From the NCBI RefSeq assembly GCF_900105865.1, contig NZ_LT629804.1:1612001-1676000 (forward strand): 64,000 nt of DNA. The letters run 5' to 3'. The notes below the pieces were generated by a model. The model ran no database searches, was not told where the DNA came from, and worked only from the letters and a program-made list of their open reading frames with translations. The DNA is from Arcanobacterium phocae (lineage in GTDB: Bacteria > Actinomycetota > Actinomycetes > Actinomycetales > Actinomycetaceae). Below, piece by piece: positions 47,204 to 56,100 of this stretch (its first letter is position 1; each line of letters starts with the position of its first letter). Both the position numbers and the translations under genes were made by a program.

Positions 47204-48277
47204 TCATTTATTCATCCACGGGGGCAAAATGCGCGCACTAATAATTGCCGATATTAGCTGTGCCATTCTGTATGAAGGATCTGACTTAAGAGATAACTGA
47301 GCGGCCGTCATCGCTTGTTCTGTTTCTCCTATCCACCAATAAATATAAGCGATTGTCCCATATGCACAAGGAGAATCATCCGCTGAAAAGCTCCCACAAG
47401 CATTGAGAATATCAACCGCAGCTCGTGCCCGATGTGGTAAGGCATAACTCATCGGCGCCTCACGCATTAGCGAGTAGCAATCTGCCCACGCCACCGGATC
47501 TGAAACCTTGCGTCCAGTTATTACCCATAACAAAATCCGGTCTCGAATTTGAGCGTCATGCAAAGTCGCATTAAGTTTCCCTATCCGTGTCATTCCGCCT
47601 AAAATTTTGACCGCAGAGCTAGGTGATAGCGCGCGCGGATCATGGGCTATCTTAGCCAACGAATTAGTCCACAACCGTTGTCCGTTCAGGTCCTGAGCGT
47701 TATTGCAATATTGTTTTTCGACGTCGATACATTTTTGACGTCGTCGCAATGCAACGCGAGCCCACATGCCTCCAATACGGTATGTATCATCCAAAAGAAG
47801 CTCACATGCAAATGGCGTTTCGAGTAAATTCTGATACGGTCTGGCATTTTCTATAATTAGGTGGTCTTCTCTACTTTGCACTTGTCCCCAGATATATTTA
47901 TTTGTACACAAGAAATAAATGGGGGCTACACGAGCCGGCTGCATTTTCTTCACAGTTTCTCGTAGTCTGCTTAATAGAGCGAAGAAAAAACTCTCCAAAC
48001 CCGATCTTAGGTTAAGTTCATCGAGGTTTTGAGAAATCCAACATAAGCATAAAGCATCTGGATTCGCGTCAGCTACAAATTCAACCAAGTCATCACAAGC
48101 ACTACTCGGAGGAAGTGAGTCAGTATCTAAATCTAGCCGCGCGATTGCTGATAGTACGTAATTATTCTGATGTTGTATTAAATGACAGACTAGAACAGCA
48201 TTAGTGACATCCGTATGGAGCATATGTGGAGCTAAAAGCAGGCATTGAGATGGATCAGTAATAACATGTGTTTTCAT
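47204..48277 (-). CDS. DUF4192 family protein
   Basis: A 357-residue protein of the actinobacterial DUF4192 family; function unknown. The N-terminal TDPSQCLLLAPHMLHTDVTN and the C-terminal ACGSFSADDSPCAYGTIAYI and WWIGETEQAMTAAQLSLKSD (a helical pair close to the end) fit the family. I start it at 48277 because the family begins there; the ORF continues to 48355 but the added 26 residues do not look like family sequence. Neither start has a ribosome binding site. It is divergent from the polyprenyl synthase gene. Confidence 0.7.
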   Translation of the reverse strand: MKTHVITDPSQCLLLAPHMLHTDVTNAVLVCHLIQHQNNYVLSAIARLDLDTDSLPPSSACDDLVEFVADANPDALCLCWISQNLDELNLRSGLESFFFALLSRLRETVKKMQPARVAPIYFLCTNKYIWGQVQSREDHLIIENARPYQNLLETPFACELLLDDTYRIGGMWARVALRRRQKCIDVEKQYCNNAQDLNGQRLWTNSLAKIAHDPRALSPSSAVKILGGMTRIGKLNATLHDAQIRDRILLWVITGRKVSDPVAWADCYSLMREAPMSYALPHRARAAVDILNACGSFSADDSPCAYGTIAYIYWWIGETEQAMTAAQLSLKSDPSYRMAQLISAIISARILPPWMNK

Positions 48278-48370
48278 ACATACAAGTGAATCAACTACCT
48301 TGCCCGATGAAGAGCACAGATTTGAATCTGTGGAAAGTTTTGTCACTAGGCACATTTGTGGACAACCCGG

Positions 48371-48376
48371 TAATCT
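48371..48376 (+). promoter_or_regulatory. -10 box of the polyprenyl synthase gene
   Basis: TAATCT ends 6 bases before the ATG at 48383, which has no ribosome binding site. This spacing puts the transcription start at or next to the start codon, as in leaderless messages. A -35 box is not clear. Confidence 0.5.
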
Positions 48377-48382
48377 AGCTGT

Positions 48383-49435
48383 ATGCCTCTCACAGATTTC
48401 CGAGCTAATGTTTCAGCACGATTAGAAGCACTACTAGCAGCTACTCCTACTTTCATAGCTGATGGCCGTGACCAATCACTGTTTGACGAGTTTGTACATT
48501 CGGCGCAGTTACTAGGCGCCCACGGAAAACGCACTCGAGCTTTGTGCGTGGCGGGCGGCTTTGAGGCTATCAACAGAACCGACGACGATCTGCCACTAGC
48601 TGCAGGAGTTGCCGTTGAGTTATATCAAATTTCAGCTCTGATACATGACGACATAATTGACTCAGCAGATATCCGTCGCGGTGTTCCTGCAGCCCATCGC
48701 CTTTTCCAGTCCCTCCATACTCAGCAATCTTTCAATGGAAATGCAGAACTATTTGGCAAACACGCAGCCCTCCTGTTAGGCGACTATCTATTGTCGCTCG
48801 CTGGGGAAGAGTTCGCGCGTCAAAATTCATCCCCGCAGGCGTACCGCACAGCTTCCGCTATTTTTCACGCGATGACTGCTGAAACAGCTTTCGGACAGTA
48901 TATGGATATGCGGGCTGAATACACTGCTCTTGCTGACATCAACGCCAATGCAATCAATGATGCTTTCTTAGTTTTATTACATAAGTCTGCGCGGTATTCA
49001 GTCGAGCTCCCCGTGTTACTCGGTGCTGCGCTCGCTGGAGCAGACGAAACTGAACTTTCCAGACTCTCTGCTTTTGCACGCCCTCTGGGCGAAGCTTTCC
49101 AGCTTCGAGACGATGAATTAGGCATCTTTGGAAATCCTAGTCAAACAGGCAAACCCGCAGGAAGCGATATTCAAGAAGGCAAACGTACTGTTTTAATCGC
49201 GTTAACTCGAAGCATGTGCACTGAGCATGAGCGCGCTTTTGTCGATTCTTGCCTTGGCTCGCGTTTATCTGAAGAAGATGTCGAAAAGATCAAATCTATT
49301 ATAACTTCTTCCGGTGCATTCTATGCCCACGAACAACTTATTAAAAAGCGAGAAGAACAGGCTATGCTAGCCCTTCCATATGAGGCACCTATCCTGAATA
49401 ATCTTGCAAAGAGTCTTGTAGGACGACGTTGGTGA
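48383..49435 (+). CDS. polyprenyl diphosphate synthase
   Basis: A 350-residue trans-prenyltransferase (IdsA/GrcC type) that lengthens allylic diphosphates by adding isopentenyl diphosphate. The first Asp-rich motif is in HDDIIDSADIRRG and the second is RDDELGIFG, with GKRTRA near the N-terminus. The product chain length cannot be read from the sequence alone; geranylgeranyl to longer chains for quinones or carrier lipid are possible. Its neighbour order (synthase, Rv2175c-like, PknL-like, AroG) matches Rv2173-Rv2178c. Confidence 0.9.
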   Translation: MPLTDFRANVSARLEALLAATPTFIADGRDQSLFDEFVHSAQLLGAHGKRTRALCVAGGFEAINRTDDDLPLAAGVAVELYQISALIHDDIIDSADIRRGVPAAHRLFQSLHTQQSFNGNAELFGKHAALLLGDYLLSLAGEEFARQNSSPQAYRTASAIFHAMTAETAFGQYMDMRAEYTALADINANAINDAFLVLLHKSARYSVELPVLLGAALAGADETELSRLSAFARPLGEAFQLRDDELGIFGNPSQTGKPAGSDIQEGKRTVLIALTRSMCTEHERAFVDSCLGSRLSEEDVEKIKSIITSSGAFYAHEQLIKKREEQAMLALPYEAPILNNLAKSLVGRRW

Positions 49436-49437
49436 TA

Positions 49438-49800
49438 CTAAAAAGCAAGGCTCTGAATAGCACGCCGTACTGCGTGAATCTTACCTTCATGAAGTGCTTG
49501 TAATGGAGAAGCCTCCAATTCCTCATTCTCACGGAGCAACCAACTTAACGATTCTTCGCTAGAAAAACCAGCGTCATGCAAAGCGACAAGTGTTCCACGC
49601 AGAGATGGAAGAATAACTACCTGGCCGTGTTCTTCGGCCAATAAAGCAGAGTTAATTGCCCATGCACGATGCTCGCCACGACGAATTGCAATAAGTTCGC
49701 GGCGCTCAATAGCTGATCTCACTTCCCTTTGAGGAACGCCAAGTAGATCAGCTGTTTCCGGGATAGACAACCATTTATCGTATACAGGTTCATTAAACAC
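49438..49800 (-). CDS. Rv2175c-like DNA-binding protein
   Basis: A 120-residue protein with an N-terminal winged helix-turn-helix (LSIPETADLLGVPQREVRSA, residues 10-60) and a C-terminal helical domain (VALHDAGFSSEESLSWLL). It resembles Rv2175c, a DNA-binding protein whose binding is controlled by phosphorylation by PknL in M. tuberculosis. The kinase gene is 1.3 kb away here, which supports a kinase-substrate pair. It converges on the polyprenyl synthase with a 2-base gap. No clear ribosome binding site is seen before the ATG. Confidence 0.85.
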   Translation of the reverse strand: MFNEPVYDKWLSIPETADLLGVPQREVRSAIERRELIAIRRGEHRAWAINSALLAEEHGQVVILPSLRGTLVALHDAGFSSEESLSWLLRENEELEASPLQALHEGKIHAVRRAIQSLAF

Positions 49801-49933
49801 GCGCCTATGCTAGCTAACAAAATGGAAAAATGAGTGGCGACACGCAGGAAAATCCGATAATCTCAATTATAACAATTTCATCAACTACATCATGATTAAC
49901 ATATTTAACAGATGTAACTCTCCTGGAGGATCT

Positions 49934-51031
49934 ATGTCCACATGGAAGGCGCGCTCGAACGCCGCGCTAGCGACAGCTACTGCTGTTACTCTTCTTGCCC
50001 CGACAGTTGCGCATGCAGCTAGCACACCACTTAACGAAACAACACGTTTAAATCCGGTAAAAACTCATGTTCCAGCGAAACCATTGACTATGACCTACCA
50101 AGTGCGACCGGGCGATACAGTCTGGGGTATTTCACGACGCACTGGCATTCCGATGGCCGAAATCATCCAGGCAAACAATCTTGGACCTACAGCGCTAATC
50201 CGTATTGGTCAACGCCTTCAACTTCCGGCACAAACTCCTGTGATTCGTGATGTCACGCCGACAACGACTCAGGCTACCTCTACTCCATCACCATCAGCAT
50301 CCAACTATGTTGTTCAGGCTGGTGACACTTTGGGCACAATTGCTCAGAGGTTCGGTACAACTGTTGCCGACCTAGTAAGTAAAAACAGCATCAGCAACCC
50401 AAATTTGATCTTTCCCGGGCAAAAACTAGTTATTTCAGCAGATTCGCTGGCCCCAGCTCCTGCACCAGCCCCTGCACCAGCTCCTGCACCAGCCCCTGCA
50501 CCAGCCCCTGCACCAGCCCCAATTACTCAAAAAACTCCTCAAAAGCGTCTAGTGGAAAATAATTTCCCAGGCTACACATACGCCGATGAAGTTGTTGACG
50601 CGGCCAATAGCAACAAAAATACTTTAGTAACTCGCCAGCTTCCGTCTCGTGCCGAAATGCAACAAATAATCCGTGAAACTGCTACTCAGATGGGTGTGGA
50701 TCCGCGGCTGGCACTTGCTCATGCTTACATTGAATCTGGTTTTGATGCCAGCGCTGTATCACCAGCAAACGCAATCGGAGTCATGCAAGTCATTCCGTCG
50801 TCTGGAGAATGGGCAGGCACTCTAGTGGGACGAAAACTCAATCTGCTTGATCCACGTGACAATGTTGTTGCTGGCATTGCAATTATCCGCTACCTGCATA
50901 ACTCCGCGGATAATTTTGACCAAGCCGTAGCTGGCTACTATCAGGGTCTCGGCGGGGTGAAACGGTACGGAATGCGGCCTGACACAGTAGCATATGTAGC
51001 TAAACTCAAAGCAGCAATGGAGCGTTTCTAA
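49934..51031 (+). CDS. secreted LysM lytic transglycosylase
   Basis: A 365-residue secreted peptidoglycan-binding protein. A signal peptide ends near the AHA-AS site at residues 28-32 (TLLAPTVAHAA). Two LysM domains follow at about residues 53-98 (YQVRPGDTVWGISRRTG) and 123-168 (YVVQAGDTLGTIAQRFG), then a PAPAPA linker encoded by a 12-base repeat, and a C-terminal SLT domain (about 240-352) with the catalytic Glu in HAYIESGFDASAVSP and GVMQVIP. It probably cleaves or remodels cell wall glycan. The start at 49934 follows GGAGGA. It lies just before the pknL-like kinase gene on the same strand. Confidence 0.93.
   Translation: MSTWKARSNAALATATAVTLLAPTVAHAASTPLNETTRLNPVKTHVPAKPLTMTYQVRPGDTVWGISRRTGIPMAEIIQANNLGPTALIRIGQRLQLPAQTPVIRDVTPTTTQATSTPSPSASNYVVQAGDTLGTIAQRFGTTVADLVSKNSISNPNLIFPGQKLVISADSLAPAPAPAPAPAPAPAPAPAPAPAPITQKTPQKRLVENNFPGYTYADEVVDAANSNKNTLVTRQLPSRAEMQQIIRETATQMGVDPRLALAHAYIESGFDASAVSPANAIGVMQVIPSSGEWAGTLVGRKLNLLDPRDNVVAGIAIIRYLHNSADNFDQAVAGYYQGLGGVKRYGMRPDTVAYVAKLKAAMERF
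50453..50520 (+). repeat. 12-base tandem repeat encoding Pro-Ala linker
   Basis: The unit CCAGCYCCTGCA is present five times in full and once in part. It encodes alternating Pro and Ala between the second LysM and the SLT domain. A repeat of this kind can change length by slippage in steps of four residues without a frameshift. Confidence 0.9.
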
Positions 51032-51051
51032 GAGCATTGCCACACCGACAC

Positions 51052-51085
51052 GCAAAAGCCGGCCACCCACGTGACCGGCTTTTGC
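51052..51085. terminator. terminator after the LysM transglycosylase
   Basis: GCAAAAGCCGGCCAC and GTGACCGGCTTTTGC pair over 15 positions with one mismatch and a 4-base loop. The 3' arm ends in a T run. It starts 20 bases after the stop codon and ends 16 bases before the start of the kinase gene. Confidence 0.85.
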
Positions 51086-51101
51086 CGATATTCTAAAAGA
51101 T

Positions 51102-53039
51102 GTGAACCAAGACCCACTGCTTAACATCCTCATTGAGGACCGCTATCAGATCATTTCTCGTCTCGCCCGTGGTGGCATGGCGAGCGTTTATCGTGCCTAC
51201 GATAAACGCCTTGACCGTAATGTAGCAGTGAAAATTATTCATTCGCATTTGGCCGAGCAAACAGATTTCGTTGAACGCTTTATTCGAGAGGCACGCTCAG
51301 CAGCTAAGCTTTCCAGCCCCCATGTTGTGAATGTTTATGATCAAGGTGTTGCAGAAACTCCGCTCGGAGATCTGCCCTATCTTGTCATGCAACTTGTTCC
51401 TGGTCCAGATTTGCGTTCACAATTGTCAGCTCATGGTTCACTGCCTATAGGCATGGCGCTAGAAATTGTACGACAAGTTTTACAAGCTCTAGCCACCGCT
51501 CATCATGCAGATGTAGTTCACCGCGATGTAAAACCGGAAAATATCTTGTTGGATCAGCCGCTAGATACCACCGCTGTCTTGTCTCAGCCTTCGATTCACG
51601 CACAAGTCGCTGACTTCGGATTAGCCCGTGCGGCTTCCAGTTCTACACAGACCTCAACAGTTCTAGGAACAGTTGCATACCTCGCCCCAGAACTTATTTC
51701 AGCCCGCACTGCTTATCCAGCAACCGACATATACGCAACCGGCATTATGCTCTATGAGCTCATTGCTGGACACCTACCCTTTGCTGGAGAGACGCCAATG
51801 GCGATCGCACTCCAACATTTGAATGATGATGTTCCGGTACTGAGCGATTTAGCTGACTGGATGCCAGCAAGTATCGATTCAGTTATTCGACTGTTCACTG
51901 CCAAAAATCCTCAGAAACGTCCGCAGAACGGGCAGGCTGCGCTCGACGCGCTCGAAGATGTGGTTGAGTCGATCCCATCAGATACTGCCATTCGGCGAAT
52001 CCCAGTTTTTCCAGAACGCAAGCACGAACCGTCTCCTCAGTCGACACAACATCTATCTGCGCAGACCTTGCCAGAACCGGTTGCTACGACGCAAAAACTT
52101 GCGACTCTTACTCAGCCAGATCCGGAACCGCCGACGACGCCGGAACCCCGCCGTCGTCGGAAATGGCCACTATTAGTTGGTATTCTGTTGATTCTAGCGA
52201 CGATCGGGGCATCTGTTGGATGGTATTTCCTTTATGGCCCTGGCTTACGAGTAACTATTGCTAATGTTTCGAACCTGACCGTATCTCAAGCACAGAGTGC
52301 TCTTAAAAAACAAGGATTCTCAGTAAAGATCGATCATCAGTTCTCAGATACTATTGCCAAAGATAGTATTATCGGAACAAAGCCAGCTGCCGGGACACGC
52401 ATCCACCCAGATTCTATCGTCACAATCAATGTGTCTGACGGAATAAAGCATCTGGTCGTCCCTAAAGTTGAGGGCCTAACGGCAGCCGAAGCCGAAGCTG
52501 CTATCAAGCCTATTGGGTTTGAGAAAATCGAACATACCTCTGACTATTCTGACACAGTAGAAAAAGGAAAAGTTATCTCGCAGTCTCCAGAAGCTGACTC
52601 ATCTGTACCTCACACCTCTGTGATTACCTATGTGTTATCGGATGGTCGAGCGCCGGTCAAGATCCCAGATCTGAGTGCAGTGAGCAAGTCAGAACTAGAG
52701 AGCACTCTGGATGAGCTCGGTCTGAAGCTCGTCATGACGGAAGAATACTCGGACACCGTTGAAGAAGGAAAGGTAATCTCTCAATCACCAGCTGCGGACA
52801 CCGATGCGTTCCGACTAGATGAAGTACACGTAGTAGTTTCGCGCGGGCCAGAACTTGTCGCTGTTCCTAATGTTATTGGCAAACAGGTAAACCAGGCAAA
52901 ACAAATTTTAGAAAGTGCACAATTCAAGGTCCGAGTAGAAAAAATCCTAGGCGGCATTTTCGGAACAGTACGCCTTCAAGATCCCGGAGAAGGCACCCAA
53001 GCTAAGCGCGGCGCCACAATCACAATCAGTGTTGTCTAG
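51102..53039 (+). CDS. pknL: PASTA-domain Ser/Thr protein kinase (PknL-like)
   Basis: A 645-residue membrane kinase. The cytoplasmic kinase domain (about 15-275) has the Gly loop ARGGMASVYRA, the Lys in VAVKII, the HRD motif VVHRDVKPENILL, DFGLA and the APE-type LAPE. A juxtamembrane Pro-rich stretch leads to one transmembrane helix at about 354-377, then four extracellular PASTA domains that sense muropeptides or lipid II. M. tuberculosis PknL is shorter and lacks PASTA domains as I recall, so this is a PknB-like body in a PknL neighbourhood. The GTG has no ribosome binding site but a TATTCT box ends 7 bases before it. Its end overlaps the convergent aroG by 14 bases. Confidence 0.88.
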   Translation: MNQDPLLNILIEDRYQIISRLARGGMASVYRAYDKRLDRNVAVKIIHSHLAEQTDFVERFIREARSAAKLSSPHVVNVYDQGVAETPLGDLPYLVMQLVPGPDLRSQLSAHGSLPIGMALEIVRQVLQALATAHHADVVHRDVKPENILLDQPLDTTAVLSQPSIHAQVADFGLARAASSSTQTSTVLGTVAYLAPELISARTAYPATDIYATGIMLYELIAGHLPFAGETPMAIALQHLNDDVPVLSDLADWMPASIDSVIRLFTAKNPQKRPQNGQAALDALEDVVESIPSDTAIRRIPVFPERKHEPSPQSTQHLSAQTLPEPVATTQKLATLTQPDPEPPTTPEPRRRRKWPLLVGILLILATIGASVGWYFLYGPGLRVTIANVSNLTVSQAQSALKKQGFSVKIDHQFSDTIAKDSIIGTKPAAGTRIHPDSIVTINVSDGIKHLVVPKVEGLTAAEAEAAIKPIGFEKIEHTSDYSDTVEKGKVISQSPEADSSVPHTSVITYVLSDGRAPVKIPDLSAVSKSELESTLDELGLKLVMTEEYSDTVEEGKVISQSPAADTDAFRLDEVHVVVSRGPELVAVPNVIGKQVNQAKQILESAQFKVRVEKILGGIFGTVRLQDPGEGTQAKRGATITISVV

Positions 53040-54279
53040 CTAGAGCTTGGCCTGCAGTAAATGCCACGTGCAAAAGTTGACGTGGATTCAGTCGCGGATC
53101 TACTAATGGTTCATCCACAATATGATCCCAGCCAGCATTCTCCTGACTGTCTGCAATCTCAGTTACGTTGTACCCTGAGAATTCGATATGGAGTCCGCCA
53201 GGGATAGCCGCCGATTCTTCACAGATATCAAAGAATTTGTTGATCTCTGCGAGAATATCGGCCATAAAACGAATCTTGTGTCCTCGGATTGTTCGGGTAT
53301 TGCCGTGCATTGGATCCAGCATCCACGAAACTGGCCTGCCGTCGTCACGTATTGCTGCAAATAGCGGTGGCAAGGATTCCTCAATGCGTGAAGCACCCAT
53401 GCGCGGAATAAATGTTAGTCTTCCAGCATGGCCTTCGGGGTTTAACTGGTCAACGATGTTTCGAACATCATCTGCCGTGGTGGCAGGGCCGAGTTTAACA
53501 CCGATTGGGTTTTTGACAGAAGCCGCATACCGCATCTGTGTACTACCGGTATGCCTGGTTCGTTCCCCAATCCATAACATGTGTGCCCCGGTGTTCCATC
53601 GAGAGGAATCGGTCAGTGCCTGCTCGAAAAACGGGAGCAGCGCCTCGTGCGATACATATATCCGGTCAGAGAGCGAAGTAAACTCTGATGTTCTAACAAG
53701 AGCACTAAATTCTTTATATTCTGGAGTTTGGTAGGCGGAGCTGTTCCAATTATGCGCTTGATCGAGACTCAAAAAGTTTTCTGATTCTAATTCACGCACA
53801 TAGCGATAAGCCGTCTGTGCTGACTCAACAGCTTGAATAAGACGCTGTGGGTCAGGCGTACGGCCTTGGGTGGTAAAAACCTGCGAATTGACGGCGTCCC
53901 CACGATATGAAGGAAGTGTGAGACCTTCTCGCTCTTCATAAGCATGCGAACGTGGTTTGGCATACTGCCCTGCGATCCTTCCGATCGGGATAACGACGCG
54001 ATGGCTCAGCTGACTAATAATGTAGCTTGTCTGTATCAGCGATCCGATTTTTGCACGGACATGGTATCTAGTAGCATCTGAAAAACGTTCGGCGCAATCC
54101 CCGCCTTGTATCACAAAAGCTTCTCCGCGAGATGCACGTGCGAGCTGAGTCTTTAGCGATTCAACGTCGTGCGGGTCAACGATACGAGGAAATCGCTGAA
54201 TATGCTCAATGGCTGCCGTCACTTGAACAGGATCAGGGTACACCGGCAGGAAGTCGTCGTGTTTAGCCTGTTTTCCCAT
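53026..54279 (-). CDS. aroG: class II DAHP synthase
   Basis: A 417-residue enzyme that condenses phosphoenolpyruvate and erythrose 4-phosphate, the first step of the shikimate pathway. Family motifs are GEAFVIQGGDCAERF near the N-terminus, GRIAGQYAKPRS, and the C-terminal GGLHIEFSGYNVTE. It is somewhat shorter than the M. tuberculosis enzyme (about 460), mainly at the N-terminus. AGGCGA precedes the ATG. Its end overlaps the kinase gene by 14 bases. Confidence 0.95.
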   Translation of the reverse strand: MGKQAKHDDFLPVYPDPVQVTAAIEHIQRFPRIVDPHDVESLKTQLARASRGEAFVIQGGDCAERFSDATRYHVRAKIGSLIQTSYIISQLSHRVVIPIGRIAGQYAKPRSHAYEEREGLTLPSYRGDAVNSQVFTTQGRTPDPQRLIQAVESAQTAYRYVRELESENFLSLDQAHNWNSSAYQTPEYKEFSALVRTSEFTSLSDRIYVSHEALLPFFEQALTDSSRWNTGAHMLWIGERTRHTGSTQMRYAASVKNPIGVKLGPATTADDVRNIVDQLNPEGHAGRLTFIPRMGASRIEESLPPLFAAIRDDGRPVSWMLDPMHGNTRTIRGHKIRFMADILAEINKFFDICEESAAIPGGLHIEFSGYNVTEIADSQENAGWDHIVDEPLVDPRLNPRQLLHVAFTAGQALARQH

Positions 54280-54319
54280 TCGCCTATCTATTCTACGTTC
54301 GCGCGTTTCTCAGAATGAA

Positions 54320-54356
54320 TGTTGGCCAGCCTTCACGCGGAGAAGGCCGGCCAACA
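54320..54356. terminator. terminator of the phosphofructokinase gene
   Basis: Arms of 15 bases (TGTTGGCCAGCCTTC and GAAGGCCGGCCAACA) pair with one mismatch around a 7-base loop. It lies 16 bases after the stop of the minus-strand phosphofructokinase gene and before the aroG start. Confidence 0.8.
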
Positions 54357-54371
54357 TAAAACGTGTAGCTA

Positions 54372-55592
54372 TTACTTAGCTGGCTTTGGCTCCCATTCCT
54401 GGCCAATAGCATCCATGACTTCATGGAACCATGGCTGGGAAACATCGAATGCCTTGTGTCCAGCAATGCGCTTGAAGTCAATTGCCTTCAGGGTGTCATT
54501 GTCTTCCTCATCGTGGCCGATCACGCCGGAGACGCCTTCTTGAGCAGACTTGACAGCAAGTTCAACCATGGACTCGATAAGTTCGAGATCCTTCGGGTTT
54601 GATGCAGCTGAACGTGAGAAGTATCCGGACTTCTGAACCATAACTTTTTCTGCGCCAATAATCTTAGCAAACTGGTTGGCGAACCACTGACCAGGATTAA
54701 TGGTGTCAAGCTTAACGTGACCAAATGGATCGCGTTCTACCTCAATACCGTCTTCTAGTAGCTCTTCAATGATTTCATCTACGCCCGCGCCTTCGGACAA
54801 GAAGATATTGACATTGCCTTGCTCATCCATGATCTTACGCAAACGGGATCCTTCAACATCAAGGTCGAAAGTAATTTCCGGAATGTAGAGAGCGTGGACA
54901 TCCCAACGTTCTTTGGACAGTCCTGCTGATGGAACCCATTCTTGTTCATTGAGCCACTGGCGGTAATACTGTGCGGTTTGTGCAGTAAGGTAACCACATG
55001 CGCGCCCCATAACTTCGTGGATGATCAGCATGCGCGGGTTGGAGCGGTGCTCACCAATAACATTCTGGGCAAACTTCGAAGCTTGTTCAGCCGCTGTGTA
55101 GGCACCAAGAGACTGACGAATTGGGACAATATCGTTATCGATGGTCTTTGGTAGACCAACAACAGTCAGCTCGTAATCGTTTTCATGCAAGTAAGCTGCC
55201 AGATCAGCAGCGGTGGTGTTTGTATCATCGCCACCAATTGTGTGCAGAACGTCCACACCATCTTTGCGGAGCTGTTCAGCAGCAACTTCGAGCGCATTTT
55301 CGCCTGGCTTGATCAAACCGCGTTCCACAAGATTCTGGGAATTGGTGAGCTTAACGCGTGAATTACCAATCGGCGAGCCACCAAACTTCTTCAGCGTGGC
55401 AGCATTAGCACGTGCTTCGTCGTCGAAAACAATGAAGTTTCCGGTGAGCAGACCGTGGTATCCATACTGGTAGCCGATAATTTCAACTTCCGGCATTTCC
55501 TTGGTGTAATGCTCAATTAAACCGCCTACTGCGGTGGACAGGCATGGTGCGAAACCGCCTGCGGTAAGAATCGCGACTCGACGGATAGACAT
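54372..55592 (-). CDS. pfp: pyrophosphate-dependent phosphofructokinase
   Basis: A 406-residue phosphofructokinase. The segment TIGGDDTNTTAADLA has GGDD where ATP-dependent enzymes have GGDG, the usual sign of pyrophosphate use. The fructose 6-phosphate motif PKTIDNDI and the MGRACGYLTA block are present. Pyrophosphate use makes the step reversible and saves ATP, which suits a fermentative life. I start it at 55592 (MSIRRVAILTAGG) after GGAAGGA; an ORF extension of 6 codons is unsupported. Confidence 0.92.
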   Translation of the reverse strand: MSIRRVAILTAGGFAPCLSTAVGGLIEHYTKEMPEVEIIGYQYGYHGLLTGNFIVFDDEARANAATLKKFGGSPIGNSRVKLTNSQNLVERGLIKPGENALEVAAEQLRKDGVDVLHTIGGDDTNTTAADLAAYLHENDYELTVVGLPKTIDNDIVPIRQSLGAYTAAEQASKFAQNVIGEHRSNPRMLIIHEVMGRACGYLTAQTAQYYRQWLNEQEWVPSAGLSKERWDVHALYIPEITFDLDVEGSRLRKIMDEQGNVNIFLSEGAGVDEIIEELLEDGIEVERDPFGHVKLDTINPGQWFANQFAKIIGAEKVMVQKSGYFSRSAASNPKDLELIESMVELAVKSAQEGVSGVIGHDEEDNDTLKAIDFKRIAGHKAFDVSQPWFHEVMDAIGQEWEPKPAK

Positions 55593-55670
55593 CCGTATCC
55601 TTCCTCTCATGTGTGGGGCGGGCTACTCCCGCTTCTCCTCCTATTAGTCTACCGGTTGTAAGGTAGGACC

Positions 55671-56057
55671 ATGGAACGTGAAGATAATGATTTGGGCAAC
55701 CTTTCTGGTTGGGATGCCGATAAAGAGTGGCAAAGTTTTATTTCACTCGATAATGGGACCAGGCGACGCGGCCCACGCGATTGGTCCTCGCCAGAGGCCG
55801 ATATGGACTTTGATGCCGCCGATTTGCCTACGGCAACGCCTCAAGCCCCCGCGAGTTTTCCGCGATTAGCCGTGGCTTTATGGATTTTGTGTACGCTGGC
55901 AATACTGGTCTGTTGTGCTGGCTTCTTCGATGTTATTTCCCTTCCGCGTACTGTATTTATTAGCGCGGCAGTCCTGGCGTGCGTTTGTGCAGCTGGTGGG
56001 GTAATCGCGCATGCTCCGAACGAGCGAGATTTTGACGACGACGGGGCACGGATATAG
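55671..56057 (+). CDS. small membrane protein of unknown function
   Basis: A 128-residue protein I do not recognise. An acidic, Asp/Trp-rich N-terminal half (about residues 1-62) is followed by two hydrophobic helices (VALWILCTLAILVCCAGFF and VFISAAVLACVCAAGGVIA) and a charged tail. GGTAGGACC lies before the ATG. It is divergent from the phosphofructokinase gene and upstream of the exonuclease fusion on the same strand. Confidence 0.6.
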   Translation: MEREDNDLGNLSGWDADKEWQSFISLDNGTRRRGPRDWSSPEADMDFDAADLPTATPQAPASFPRLAVALWILCTLAILVCCAGFFDVISLPRTVFISAAVLACVCAAGGVIAHAPNERDFDDDGARI

Positions 56058-56100
56058 TGCACTTGAAAATATGGTGGAGGCTCGGCCTAAAGTACATGCT

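Noticed and set aside
49801..49933. Cyclic di-AMP riboswitch before the cell wall hydrolase, as in some actinobacteria
   Set aside because: The gap is only 133 bases and shows none of the conserved elements I know.
50453..50520. Possible CRISPR-like repeat
   Set aside because: The units are contiguous without spacers and encode a Pro-Ala linker in frame.
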